From: Gari tellinella
Lineage: Eukaryota > Mollusca > Bivalvia > Cardiida > Psammobiidae
Length of the DNA: 64,000 nucleotides
Reading direction: 5' to 3'
Assembly (NCBI GenBank): GCA_922989275.2
Contig: OV277867.1
Location: 41,034,070-41,098,069, forward strand
The notes beneath the pieces are model-generated. The model saw only the letters and a program-made list of their open reading frames with translations, did not search any database and was not told the DNA's origin. The position numbers and the translations under genes were made by a program. Shown one piece after another: positions 1-10,866 of the stretch. Position 1 is the first letter of the stretch. The number at the start of each line of letters is the position of its first letter.

Positions 1-72
1 ATAATGCGGCATCTGATCAGAGTCTATACCGTTTGTGTATGGCCCGTATATGGGATCAAGGGCACAAACGGG
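1..72. mobile_element. Family C MITE, right part
   Basis: Starts at the window edge within the right hairpin arm (ATGCGGC.TCTGATCAGAGTC) and ends ..ACGGG before TTAA at 73-76, as in the copy at 51517-51731. Confidence 0.7.
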
Positions 73-199
73 TTAAACAATACTCTGTTTTGTAGAGAGC
101 ATCGTGTTTCTATCGAGGCATCGCAATACACAAGGTTCTCTGTATGAGATTATTGCGAACAAAATCCGACATTGTACTATTACATATGCAAAGAACATA

Positions 200-441
200 C
201 AGTGGAGAATCTGTTATTCTTTCCCGTTTAAACGCAAACGTATACGCAAAACACTAAAACGTAGAAAAGAACAACTTTTGGACAATTCTGATAATTCTTG
301 TTTATCTTGGTGGCAAACAGTTTGGAGCCTGATCAGACGCCGGGTTACCCGGCATCTGATCTGGCTCCAAACTGTTTGCACTGCAAATAATGGTTTTAGC
401 GTAAACGCGTTTATTGGGAAAGAATAACACATTATCCACTG
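200..441 (+). mobile_element. Family A MITE
   Basis: TA at 198-199 and 442-443. Terminal repeats CAGTGGAGAATCTGTTATTC and its inverse, then CGTTTAAACGCAAACG, and a central hairpin 314-379 (module 1, GCC variant). About 245 nt is the usual length. TA target and CAGTG termini suggest a Tc1/mariner-type MITE (inference). Confidence 0.88.
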
Positions 442-648
442 TATGTACTCTTAAAGTTCATTAATCACAAAAATTAATATCAACATTATAGCTTTTTAAC
501 ATTCTCATTTTACGATGGATGCACACCATTAAGGTCTCAACATACTTTTAACGATTCAAACATTAAAGAATTATAAGCCGGGATTTGATGTATATTTATC
601 GAATTAAACAAGCGCAAAGCAGTTTAAATCTTTATATATCAAACAATG

Positions 649-793
649 CAGTGGGGAAAATTATATTCTTTCAATTTTCACAGTTTGAAGCCTGCTCATA
701 CGCCGGGTTACATTGTGTTTGATCTGGTTCCAATAGAACCGATTGTTTTAACACAAACGATTTTATTGGTAAGAAATAACGTATTATACACTG
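649..793 (+). mobile_element. Family A MITE, degenerate
   Basis: CAGTGGGGAAAATTATATTC left end, GCCTGCTCATACGCCGGGTT hairpin remnant, right end AATAACGTATTATACACTG. Internal parts are deleted. Confidence 0.65.
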
Positions 794-1226
794 TCGATAT
801 GTAAAATTTAAATGTTCAAACTATTATCCCCTGTCAATAAAGATAAAAATATTCCAAAGAGGGAATAACAATAGTATTAAGGTGGTTCGACAGCGGGCGG
901 CCCGCATCTCGAGTTCCGGAAATGCCGATGACTTTCACCTGCTCTTTGCGGCACGTGCTTATAGTAGAAAATTTAGATAAAGAAAAGTTTGATCTGCCTC
1001 AGTGTCTTCTCTGTTAGCGCAGTTGATACGGTGATAGACTTGCAATCCAAAGGTTCTAGGTTCGATTCCACTCGCTTCAAAACTTTTTTTTTAAACAAAT
1101 TGTCCGATTTTATTGACTAGCCAATTCATAACGCAGTGATCAAAGGGCAGGCTATGTTTAGTCACGTAATAATGAATAATATCAGATGCAAGTATAGTCA
1201 TGTGGCAGCTAAATTTGTGAGGATTC

Positions 1227-2798
1227 ATACTCCAGAGTCTAATTGAACTACTTAAATCACAGAAGAAAAAACTATTCTGCGCATTCATCGACTTTAAACA
1301 GGCATTTGATACAGTATGGAGGCAAGGATTATGGTCAAAATTATACAAATACAATATAAATGGAAAATGTCTAAATTTAATTAAAAATATGTATGCAGAT
1401 ATAAAGTCTAGAATAAAAACAGATGAAGGCACATCCTTATTTTTCCCAAGCAAAAGTGGGGTTAGACAGGGTGAAAATCTATCCCCTCTTCTATTTTCAC
1501 TTTTCTTAAATGATTTGGAACAGTATCTGGTGCAATACAATGCTAATGGTGTAGACTGTCATGTCAACAATAACGAAATATATATGTATTTCCAACTATT
1601 TATTATTCTATATGCCGATGACACCGTCATTCTGAGTAACAATGCTCAAGATCTACAAAATAGTTTACAAATATTTAGTGAATACTGCAAAAAATGGAAA
1701 TTAACAGTGAATACTGATAAAACGAAAATTGTTATATTCGGCAGTAGAGTTAGAACATACAATAATAGATTCCAGTATGAAGAAAAAATAATTGAAGTTG
1801 TAAATGAATACAAATACTTAGGCATTTTTGTATCAAGAACAGGAAGTTACATACGAACTAAGAAACACCTTGCTGAACAAGCAAACAAAGCAATGTTCTC
1901 CCTGTTAAAGAAGACCAGAGCTTTAAATTTACCATTTGAAATCCAAATTGATCTTTTCAATAAAACAATTAAACCAATTCTGCTCTATGGAAGTGAACTA
2001 TGGGGGATTGGTAACATTGATATTGTAGAAAGAGTGCAGCTGAAATTTATCAAATTAATACTAAACCTTAAAAAATCAACCCCATCACATATGATATACG
2101 GTGAAACAGGCATTTCACCACTTAAAATAGACATTCAAAACAGAATAATTTCATTTTGGTGCAAAGTTAATGATCCTGACAGCAATAAACTTTCAAATAC
2201 AATGTACACTGTACTGTATAACCTACAAAATCAAGGCCAAATAAACTCAAAATGGATACTCCATGTGAAAGATATTGTTTCAAAAAATGGTTTTTCAAAC
2301 ATCTGGGAAAACCAAATAAACATGAATAGAAAATGGTTCCAAGCAGCAATTAAACAAAGGATCAAAGACCAGTATTTACAGTCTTGGCATGCAATCCTAG
2401 AACAATCATCAGGTAGTCTAAATTACAAACTCATTAAAGAAAAGTTTGATTTGAATAACTATTTCCATCTACTAACAAATCAACATTGCCAGATAATCAC
2501 AGCTTTTAGAACAAGAAATCATAGATTGCCAATAGAAACAGGAAGATGGAGAAGTATTCCTAAACATGAGAGAAAATGCCAAATATGTGATCTAAATGAT
2601 ATAGGAGATGAATATCATTATGTTTTGAAATGTTCAAATTTTACAGAAGACAGAAAGAAATACCTGAAAAGATACTATTATCAAAACCCAAACACAGTAA
2701 AATTTGGGGAACTATTTAATACCAAAAACACTGAAGAATTGATAAACCTTGGGATCCTTTTAAAGATAATCACTAAATCAGTAAACGGAGAAACTTAG
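1227..2798 (+). pseudogene. 5'-truncated non-LTR retrotransposon reverse transcriptase ORF
   Basis: Frame opens at the truncation point. The tail of the RT palm begins with KKLFCAFIDFKQAFDTVW, then SGVRQGENLSPLLF and the catalytic LYADDTVIL near 1611-1637, then NEYKYLGIF and ILLYGSELWG of the thumb. The C-terminal third ends in a zinc-knuckle-like CQIC...HYVLKC and stops with TAG at 2796-2798. No stop breaks these 520 or so codons, so the copy is young, but it lacks endonuclease and the N-terminal RT half. It resembles Jockey/I-type LINEs; the clade is not assigned. It cannot move by itself. Confidence 0.88.
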
Positions 2799-2871
2799 AC
2801 AAGTCCAATAATAATATCATATATCATATATGTATAATGATATAATATTTATATAAATTAAAAAATACCCA

Positions 2872-3267
2872 CACTTAATAACAGAAATAATAAAAAAAAA
2901 AATCAATAATTCAAACTTTGATAAATAACTTAAGTAAATAAACAATTAAATAAACAAATAAATCAATAATTAAAAGTATAATAAATATATTTATAAAAGA
3001 ATAAATGAATACAATAATAAATATAAAATATATGAATTAAAGTAACCACAAAACAACAAACAAAAACGAACTAGAGAGAGAAAAAGGAGAAAACAACAAC
3101 AACAACAACAAACAAACAAACAACAAACAAGTAAACAGCAAACATACAAGTAAACAACAAACAAACAATACACACAAAATATAAACACAAAAATAGTAGA
3201 TTAATGAGTAAAATAAGATTATAATTATAAGTTATAAAGCAGCAACAACAACGCACAAACAAACAAC

Positions 3268-3307
<40 letters not shown>

Positions 3308-3650
3308 ATAACCAATAAACAAAAAAAAAAAAAAAAAAGAGTAAAATAAGATAATACCAATTATAATTATGAGAATTATAAATCAAAACAAACGAACATA
3401 CAATCGAATGAATAAAAAAAACAAAAAAAAAACAAAAAAACACAACAACAACAACAACAACAAACAACAACAACAACAAACAACAACAACAATAATAAAC
3501 AAAACAAATAAATAACAGATCAATTAATAACAACAACAACAACAACAAACAAGGAAAATAAATAACTGATCAAAACAACAACAACAACAACAAATAAAGA
3601 AAATAAATAACTGATCAATTTATAATAACAACATAAACAAATATACCCAA
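2872..3650. repeat. A-rich and (AAC)n low-complexity tract
   Basis: Poly-A runs of about 30 and 17 nt and long (CAA)n/(AAC)n tracts with AAATAAATAA spacing, after the LINE ORF. ORFs on the minus strand are poly-Phe/Val/Cys artefacts. Confidence 0.9.
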
Positions 3651-3816
3651 TTTGCTAAACTGATAAATAACTGAATAAATCAATAAATAACTGAACACAA
3701 ACAACCGGTGGTTTGTCTAGACAAGATGTACTCAATACTGCAAAGTCCAATAAACAAATCATAGCAAAACTTCTATGTCACCCACAAACTTAAAAATAAA
3801 TTAAAACATCTTAGTA

Positions 3817-5300
3817 TAAACCCCAAAACAAGTACTGTATTGCTTACAGCGCAACATTCAATGTATTAAAACACTCTACCATGAAGGTTAGGTTTGTACA
3901 GTTCACCAATAGTAAACAGTGTACCTGTAATGAGTACACTTGTCCTGTGCAAACAGTATGGACCCCGACCAGAGGGCACCACAAGGTACCCACTGATCTG
4001 AATCCACACCGTTTTATTAGTTTGAAAATTGTCTAAACCCACTCTAAATAATTTAAATCTGTAATTATATGAGTATATATGTCATAAGAAGCAGATTACT
4101 TTGTGTGTGTGTGTATGTCTCCTATAGACAATATGTACCCCATTTTGCATATTCTACCCAATGTAAATATATAAACCTAAAATAAGTATTGAATTGCTTA
4201 CAGCGCAATATTGAATGTGTTTAAACTCTCTAACCTCATGACGAGGGCGGTACTGTTCATCTAACGTAGACAGTGTACATGTAATCTGTAATGAGTACAA
4301 TTGTCTTGTGCAAACAGCATGGATTCCTACCAGAGGGCACCACAAGGAGCCCGCTGATCAGAATCCACACTGCTGATAAGTTTGAAATACTGTCAACCCA
4401 GTTTAAGACCATGTACCTGCAAAGAGTACACTTGTCCTGTTCACACAGCATGGACCCAGACCAGAGGGTGCCACAAGGAACCAACTGATCTGAATCCACA
4501 CTGCTTGTCATTTGGAAACATTGTGAAAATCTATCTTAAAAAATGTAAATGTGTATGTATATATATATATATATATGAATATAAGTGTAAGTAGAGGCAG
4601 ATATATGTGTGTGTGTGTGTGGCACAAACAAAATGTACCCCATTTGGCATAGTCCAGCTAATGTTAACATAATCATAAACCCAAAAAATAAGTATTGCAT
4701 TGCTTACAGGCTTACAGCGCATATTGAAAGTGTTAAAACACTCTACCCTGATGATGAGGGCGGTATTGTTTACCTAATGTAGACAGTGTACCTGTAATGA
4801 GTACACTTGTCTTGCGCAAACAGCATGGGTTCCGACCAGAGGGCGCTACAAGGAGCCCACTGATCTGAACCCACACTGTTGATAAGATTGAAACATTGTC
4901 AAAACCAACTCTAAATAGTGTACCTGCAAGGAGTACACTTGTCCCGACCAGAGGGCACCACAAGGAGCCCACTGGACAGAATCCACACTGTTGATAATTT
5001 TGAAATATTGTCAAAACCCACACTAAATAATGTACCTGCAAGGAGTGCACTTGTCTTGTACATGTATACAGCATGGACCCCGACCAGAGGACGCCACAAG
5101 GAACCCACTGATCTGAATCCACTCTGTTGCTAAGTTTGAAATATAGTCAAAATCTACTCCTAATAATGTACCTGCAAGGAGTTCACTTGTCTTGTACATA
5201 CAGCATGGACCTCCACCAGAGGGCGCCACCTGGAGCCCACTGATCTGAATCCACACTGGTTGTTTACCTGAAAAATTGTCAAAATTCACTCCAAATAATG
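3817..5300 (+). repeat. Tandem satellite with higher-order structure
   Basis: Basic unit about 110-140 nt, begins GTACCTGCAAGGAGTACAC and includes CCAGAGGGCACCACAAGG and CTGATCTGAATCCACACTG; about seven units. Three larger blocks start at about 3817, 4171 and 4674 with TAAACCC..AAGTATTG..GCTTACAGCGC. Unit sequence resembles hairpin module 1. Confidence 0.85.
4555..4622. repeat. (TA)n and (GT)n microsatellites
   Basis: TA run at about 4558-4576 and GT run at about 4605-4620, interrupting the satellite block. Confidence 0.9.
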
Positions 5301-5454
5301 TAGATGTGTATATAAGAGTATATGTAAATATGTGTAATAGGTAGATACAGATATGTGCGTGTACACAAGAACCAACAATAAGTGTTGACACTGTCCTGCG
5401 CCCACTTCATTATAACCATGTTTCTAAGGAGCCATTACAATAAACGAAGTGTAT

Positions 5455-5600
5455 TTGCAAGAATGCGGACAGGCGGGTGTGTGCATGAATGCATGCATGT
5501 GCATGTATGTATTGGGGCATGGACATGCCCTGGTGCATAAATGCGTATGCAGGCATAGGCGGACATGCACGTGCATAGAGTATGCATGTATGTGTCTTAT
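5455..5600. repeat. TGCATG-rich simple repeat
   Basis: Irregular GCATGTGCATG-type sequence; ORFs across it on both strands are repeat translations. Confidence 0.75.
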
Positions 5601-5834
5601 TGCTGGTGTTTGTGTGCACATGCGTATCGATGACAATGCAATGATGTATAAGTATATTGTATATTGTATAAAAAAGAATTACCTTGAGTAATTCTTCTCA
5701 GAGTGAGTCATGTAGACTATAAGGTTTCAATGTTTAATTTACAAGTCAACCCTCTAGTATAGAATCTCATGGTAAGAAAATATATACGGAGCAACAGATG
5801 GGGGTAGCTTTTCAAAACTTTATTCCTGAATTAA

Positions 5835-5905
5835 ACCCTATGGAGTCACTACTCATTTGGATCGTCTCTTCGAGACGATTCTAATGAGTAGTAACACCAT
5901 AGGAT
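5835..5905. repeat. Isolated palindrome
   Basis: Arms around centre CTCTTCGAGAC: ACTACTCATTTGGATCGTC on the left mirrors GACGATTCTAATGAGTAGT on the right, flanked by a shared CCTATGG. Confidence 0.75.
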
Positions 5906-6184
5906 TTGGTACTAAAATGAGTGAGAAAATGTTAGACTTGTTGAAATAACTACCTCTTATCTGGAGCCCTGATATATTTATTTACATCTATAGAGCCCAA
6001 CTATAATCAAATCACATCTTTGTACAGGTACCAAGTAAAAATAGATATGCCGAAAAATGTCATACCTGATTGACCCTCAGATCAATAACAACAGGTGCTG
6101 GGGTTGAACTGAGTCCAACTGTTATGAAATCACATTTGAATCAGAGAAAATACTACTATATTTTTTGCCCATGATTCGTTTTGA

Positions 6185-6290
6185 GAGAAAGACACAGTGA
6201 GAGATGGAAAGAGAGAGAAAGAGAGAGAGAGAGAGAAAGTGAAGGATAAAGAGGGGGAGAGAGAGGAGGGAGAGAAAGAGAGGGAGAAAT
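6185..6290. repeat. (GA)n tract
   Basis: GAGA-rich purine tract; minus-strand ORFs over it are low-complexity Ser/Leu artefacts. Confidence 0.9.
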
Positions 6291-7616
6291 GCCTTTAAAT
6301 TCTGTGATGATATTTGTACATATATACGATATCCAGTTGAACAATCATGAATACCTGTTAGCCACCTGAAATAACCAACTAACACGTGCATTGAATTGAA
6401 GCTTACGGTACATGACCAAGGGCGAGATAGCTCTAGTATGAAATAATGCATGCGTGAACCATTTTGACGGTAAAACTGAATACCATACTGACCTTTAACG
6501 GTGTTTTATCCAATTTCCAATAGAAAAGAACACAATAATTCCATTTAATATGAAAAACATTCTCGTAACACCAGGTGAATTAACCCATTTAACTAAATGA
6601 CGTGGCTAAAGTGGACATGGCTAAATCCCGGCTAAATTGCGGGATATACCCTGGACCACCCTAGTACCCACTAGAAATAGCAATTTAAAACAAATGAATG
6701 CTGTTCTCTTCCGTTCGAAGTTAGATAACGGTTAAGAAACTATAACTGATGTTTCTATTATAAAATATGTACCTGACCTAATGTGTTGATTGTGTGTTAG
6801 GATAGTTCTCATGTATTTGTAGAAATGTACAAACTGAGAAAATAAAGAGTATTTGAATTTGAATTTGAATTTAGCCTATATGACAGATGGCAGCTTAACA
6901 CAGGACAAAAGTAATGCTAAAAGATAGATCCTAAAGGAGCTTTTCTGCATTACTTTTGTTATGCATTAAGCAGTCACTTGCCTTTAAAGATCTACAGGCT
7001 ACCGTATTCAATGGTCCCTTATAACAGGTTTGACTTATGGTATTATTTAGAGCTGACGGCATTTTAAAGTTGAACTCAAGGGAGGCTACTCGTTTTGTGT
7101 TAACATTTTGTCAGAATTTCAGGAAATCATGTATAAAATGTAAATTCTACTGTAGATTTTCATTAAATATTTGTGACTAGTAGGATAAAGTTATATCTAT
7201 CTAATAAGAGTAAAATGAGTGTATGTTAAACAGCTAGATTTTTTGTAATTTGAGATTTTCAGAATTTGACTTTTTTAAAATATTGATATTTCCAGAAAAT
7301 ATGTTATGGAATACTTTTGTTTGCCCAATATCATATAGTCTATGTTCATTTTACTTGAATGTACAGAAATTGTTGAGTTATAACATTTTATAAATAAAAT
7401 ATTCCTGTTTATTAAAAAAGGAGCTTTTCTCGACAAAAGGTCCTGTCAGAAAAAAACGGCACTGTAACTTTTTTTTATTTTAACGATTTTTCACTCTCCG
7501 TATGGTATATTTCAATTTAATCAAGGTTTCAAAGAATTCTGACACAGAACAAGCTGACCCGCGAACCACCTTAAATTATAGAATTGCTCCATTCTAATAC
7601 TCCTACCTAAGGGCCC

Positions 7617-7741
7617 TTGTCAAAGAAAATCATGTCCAAATGCATATACACGTCACATTGTTGTTACACACATTCTTTGATTTTTCGGCCAAATGCATGT
7701 AACAAAATGTGACGTGTATTTGAACATGATTGTCTTTGACG
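7617..7741. repeat. Foldback repeat
   Basis: GTCAAAGAAAATCATGTCC on the left mirrors GAACATGATTGTCTTTGAC on the right, with inner arms CACGTCACATT / AATGTGACGTG. Spacer about 30 nt. Confidence 0.75.
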
Positions 7742-7880
7742 AAAACCTTTAGAGGTCGAAATATTAGACAAGCGCAATTTTATAATTTAATACTATTATT
7801 TGGCCTGAAACTGTTTGTAATGTAAATAATACTTAGAGCACAGCCGCGTTAATCATGTTGGGAAATTTGGTTCTTAATAA

Positions 7881-8113
7881 AATGGAAGAGGCGTTATTCT
7901 TTCCCGTTTAAACGCAAACGAAACGAAAACACGCCGTAATAGAATGTAGAAAATGACATTATTTGAAAAGTCTATCGATGTATTCTAGTTTGAGTGACAA
8001 ACAGTTTGAAGCCTGATCAAAGGCCGTCCAAACTGTTTGCAGTGGACATAAGGCTTTTAGCATAAATGTACACGTTTATTGGGAGAGAATACATGTAACA
8101 AATTCTCCATCGT
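7881..8113 (+). mobile_element. Family A MITE, degenerate, next to an intact copy
   Basis: Left end AATGGAAGAGGCGTTATTC, then CCCGTTTAAACGCAAACG; hairpin shortened to GCCTGATCAAAGGCCGTCC; right end AAATTCTCCATCG. Confidence 0.7.
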
Positions 8114-8152
8114 AGTTGCAGCGATTTGAGGACATCCTCTCTTTCTGCGATA

Positions 8153-8398
8153 CAGTGGAGAATCTGTTATTCTTTCCCGTTTAAACGCAAACGTACGCAA
8201 ACGCAAAATACTAAAACGTAGAAAAGTACAACTTTTGGACAATTCTGATAATTCATGTTTATCTTGGTGGAAACCAGTTTTGAGCCAGATCAGACGCTGG
8301 GTTACCCGGCGTCTGATCTGGCTCAAAACTGTTTGCAGTGGAAATAATAGTTTTAGCGTAAACGCGTTTATTGGGAAAGAATAACGTTTTCTCCACTG
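8153..8398 (+). mobile_element. Family A MITE
   Basis: TA flanks at 8151-8152 and 8399-8400; CAGTGGAGAATCTG left and CGTTTTCTCCACTG right, so the two ends belong to different subfamilies. Full central hairpin. Confidence 0.9.
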
Positions 8399-8707
8399 TA
8401 ACAGGGAAGCTGTGAGATAAGGATCTGTTTTCATAATCTCCCTGATGATGCAGATGTTCGGTGCACCTGATATTCTTCCTGATAAGAAAGTCCTCCATTG
8501 TCTTAAGACCTTATCTTCCAGTTTTTCCTTGTTTGTAAATTTTCCTTCCAGTTTATCAATCATATTGATCGAAGGAGATGCATAATGATTGAATGCGTGG
8601 TTTCAGCACGTGCCATAACTATGAACAATTCCATACAGAAGGGTGGACATCACAAGTTCAATACTGTGTTGTTATTGGTGTGACTAAGAAGAATGTACGC
8701 CCATATA

Positions 8708-8954
8708 CAGTGGAAAAACGTTATTCTCTCCCGTTTAAACGCAAACTCCACTCAAACGTTTTTCAATCAAATAGAGAAAAAACACAACCTTTTGGCGATT
8801 CTTACTATTTACTTAATCTGAGTGGCAAATAGCTTGGAGCCTGATCAGACGCCGGGTTAGCCGGCGTCTGATCTGGCTTCAAGCTGTTTGCTATGGAAAT
8901 ATTAGTTTTTCGTGCAAACGCATTTATTTGGAAAGAATAACGCAGTCTCCACTG
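8708..8954 (+). mobile_element. Family A MITE
   Basis: TA flanked, termini CAGTGGAAAAACGTTATTC / CGCAGTCTCCACTG. Hairpin has the AGCTTGGAGCC variant on the left and GGCTTCAAGCT on the right. Confidence 0.88.
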
Positions 8955-9034
8955 TAAGAAGAATTTACATTCCTTGCAGCACTAGAGACCATCGGTTCAT
9001 TGTTGTTGGGACGTCAGTTTACAACTGCTCTGTA

Positions 9035-9270
9035 CAGTGGAGAAAACGTTATTCTTTCCCAATAAACGCGTTTACGCTAAAATTATTATTTGCAATGCAA
9101 AGAGTTTGGAGCCAGATCAGACGCCGGGTAACCTGGCGTCTGATCAGGCACCAAACTGTTTGCCACCAAGATAAACATGAACTATCAGAATTGTCCAAAA
9201 AAATGCACTTTTTTACGTTTTAGTGCTTTGCGTTTACTTTAAACGGGAAAGAATAACATTTTCTCCACTG
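9035..9270 (-). mobile_element. Family A MITE
   Basis: Reverse orientation (CCCAATAAACGCG first). TA flanked, CAGTGGAGAAAACG / CATTTTCTCCACTG, module 1 hairpin with GGCACC on the right arm. Confidence 0.9.
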
Positions 9271-9298
9271 TATATCCTACCGTTTAGTCTTGGAGATA

Positions 9299-9537
9299 CA
9301 GTGAAGAAGACGTTATTGTTTCCAAATAAACGCGCTTATACAAATCATTTAAGCAACATATCCATTTCAAACAGTTTCGAGCCGGATCAGACGCCGCGAA
9401 ACGCGGCGTCTATTCAGGCTCCAAAGTGGTAGCTACTCAATTATAAAATTATTGTCAGAACTTTTTTAAAGTTTTATTGTACTGCGTTTGCGTTTCGTTT
9501 GCGTTTAAATGGGGAAAGTATAACGCCTTCTCTACAG
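9299..9537 (-). mobile_element. Family A MITE, diverged
   Basis: CAGTGAAGAAGACGTTATTG left, GCCTTCTCTACAG right; hairpin GAGCCGGATCAGACGCCGCG. Right TA target is mutated. Confidence 0.8.
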
Positions 9538-9756
9538 TTCTTGGTGGTTATACCAGTTCTGCATGAGCATTGTCCATTATTTCAAGATTTTCTGCGTCAA
9601 AACAACTTTCTAAACTCTTTCCCTGCCAAGTTACATACATGTAGTTTGCTTTAAACCTCTTAGAGCCCAAATATCGTCTGCATTCGTAGTGTCGTCTGCA
9701 ATATTTTTAAAGTCAGATTAAGGATTTGTTTAACTGAAGAAATGTCGATGCGAGTG

Positions 9757-9827
9757 TCAAACAGTTTAGATCTTGATCAAATGACGCGTTACGCGGCGTC
9801 TGATCAGGATCCAGACTGTTTGCAAAG
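9757..9827. repeat. Module 1 hairpin, family B type
   Basis: CAAACAGTTTAGATCTTGATC left arm, GATCAGGATCCAGACTGTTTG mirror. Followed by GGCAGTGAAAGG, the end of a family B element. Confidence 0.75.
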
Positions 9828-9878
9828 TCACATTTTGTCGCAGTTGGCAGTGAAAGGATGAAGTCCTTTCGCTGCTTA

Positions 9879-10124
9879 CAGTGGAGAAAATGTTATTCTT
9901 TCCCAATAAACGCGTTTACGCTAAAATTATTATTTGCAATGCAAAGAGTTTGGAGCCAGATCAGACGCCGGGTAACCCGGCGTCTGATCAGGCACCAAAC
10001 TGTTTGCCACCAAGATAAACATGAACTATCAGAATTGTCCAAAAGTTGCACTTTTTTACGTTTTAGTGTTTTGCCTTTGCGTACGTTTGCGTTTAAACGG
10101 GAAAGAATAACATTTTCTCCACTG
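9879..10124 (-). mobile_element. Family A MITE
   Basis: TA flanked; nearly identical to the copies at 9035 and 15650, including the AAAGAGTTTGGAGCC start of the hairpin. Confidence 0.9.
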
Positions 10125-10126
10125 TA

Positions 10127-10308
10127 CCTCGAGTAAAATGGTTATTTACAAACGGTTTGATTGCGGTTTGCGGCGCCTGATCAAGATCCAAACTATTTTA
10201 CGCTCAATTTTATATTTCTTTTAAAAGTCAAAATACCTAAAATGTTAATTTGAGAAATGAAAGCAGACGAAAGTTATTTAAAGCCGATGACGTCATGGCA
10301 GTGGGGGT
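10127..10308 (+). mobile_element. Family B MITE, left end missing
   Basis: Hairpin remnant (CGGCGCCTGATCAAGATCC), CAGACGA box, then ATGACGTCATGGCAGTGGGG before TTAA at 10309-10312. Confidence 0.7.
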
Positions 10309-10309
10309 T

Positions 10310-10862
10310 AACTTTCAATATAATATTTGTTCTGCAGAAAAAGAATTAGAGCTGGAGAGTGCCGATCTACCTGGCGTCCGATCATGATCCAAACCGTTTA
10401 ACACTAGTATCAATGTTTTACCATTAAACCCGAATGAAAATTAAATTTGAAACAGTCGCTTAGGCCACCCTTTGATGAGGTTATACCTGCACCGATATAG
10501 CTATTTAATGGATAACGCATTTTAACCTTTCCATGTGAATGTCTTTCATCTACTTAAAGTTTAACCATTTACGTGCATGCCTGGATATTGCAATGAAACG
10601 TGTGTTTACTTGCTGGAAAATTTCATTGTAGATGCACAGGGGTGATCTAAGGACACAGCAGTGTTTGTCCATACAGCAAAATATTTCATTTGATATCGCA
10701 AATGATGATACGCAGCGTAACGCGGTCTACACTATTTGTCAATGTCCACTTTAGTAAACCCTAGGTTTGAATGGGTTAACTTCTTTCATCGACATACTAT
10801 CATCCGTTTGAAAACTGCGGTCTACATTTTTGCTCAAAATTTCGATTCAGGATAAAATTAAC
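10310..10862. other. Intergenic, only repeat fragments
   Basis: A half hairpin near 10365-10405 (CCTGGCGTCCGATCATGATCC) and family B-like TTTAACC ends; no gene or RNA recognised. Confidence 0.5.
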
Positions 10863-10866
10863 TTAA

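Larger units (their letters stand above)
1227..6872 (+). mobile_element. LINE insertion ending in a (TTTGAA)n tail, inside a TTAA element
   Basis: The interval interrupts element K copy 1, as shown by comparison with the uninterrupted junction in copy 2 near 11908-11925. It starts inside RT coding sequence and ends with aataaagag followed by three or more TTTGAA units (6850-6872), a typical LINE 3' tail. Between ORF and tail are A-rich and (AAC)n sequence and the satellite block, so the insertion is probably composite. Confidence 0.75.
881..7570 (+). mobile_element. Element K copy 1, TTAA-flanked, split by a LINE
   Basis: TTAA at 877-880 and 7571-7574 flank inverted termini GGTGGTTCG. The two halves (881-1226 and 6873-7570) match the reverse complement of 10867-12257. 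The left half contains a tRNA-like stretch with B box GGTTCTAGGTTCGATTCC; the right half has hairpin module 2 (6893-6968). TTAA target and length about 1.05 kb fit a piggyBac-type non-autonomous element (inference). Confidence 0.8.

Noticed and set aside
1005..1085. tRNA gene in element K
   Set aside because: A and B boxes are visible but acceptor ends do not pair and the copy at about 12055-12130 is part of the same repeat; it is SINE-like.
2991..3548. Cys/Val/Phe-rich membrane proteins on the minus strand
   Set aside because: They translate poly-A and (AAC)n tracts.
6122..6451. Ser/Leu-rich protein on the minus strand
   Set aside because: Covers a (GA)n tract; no domain.
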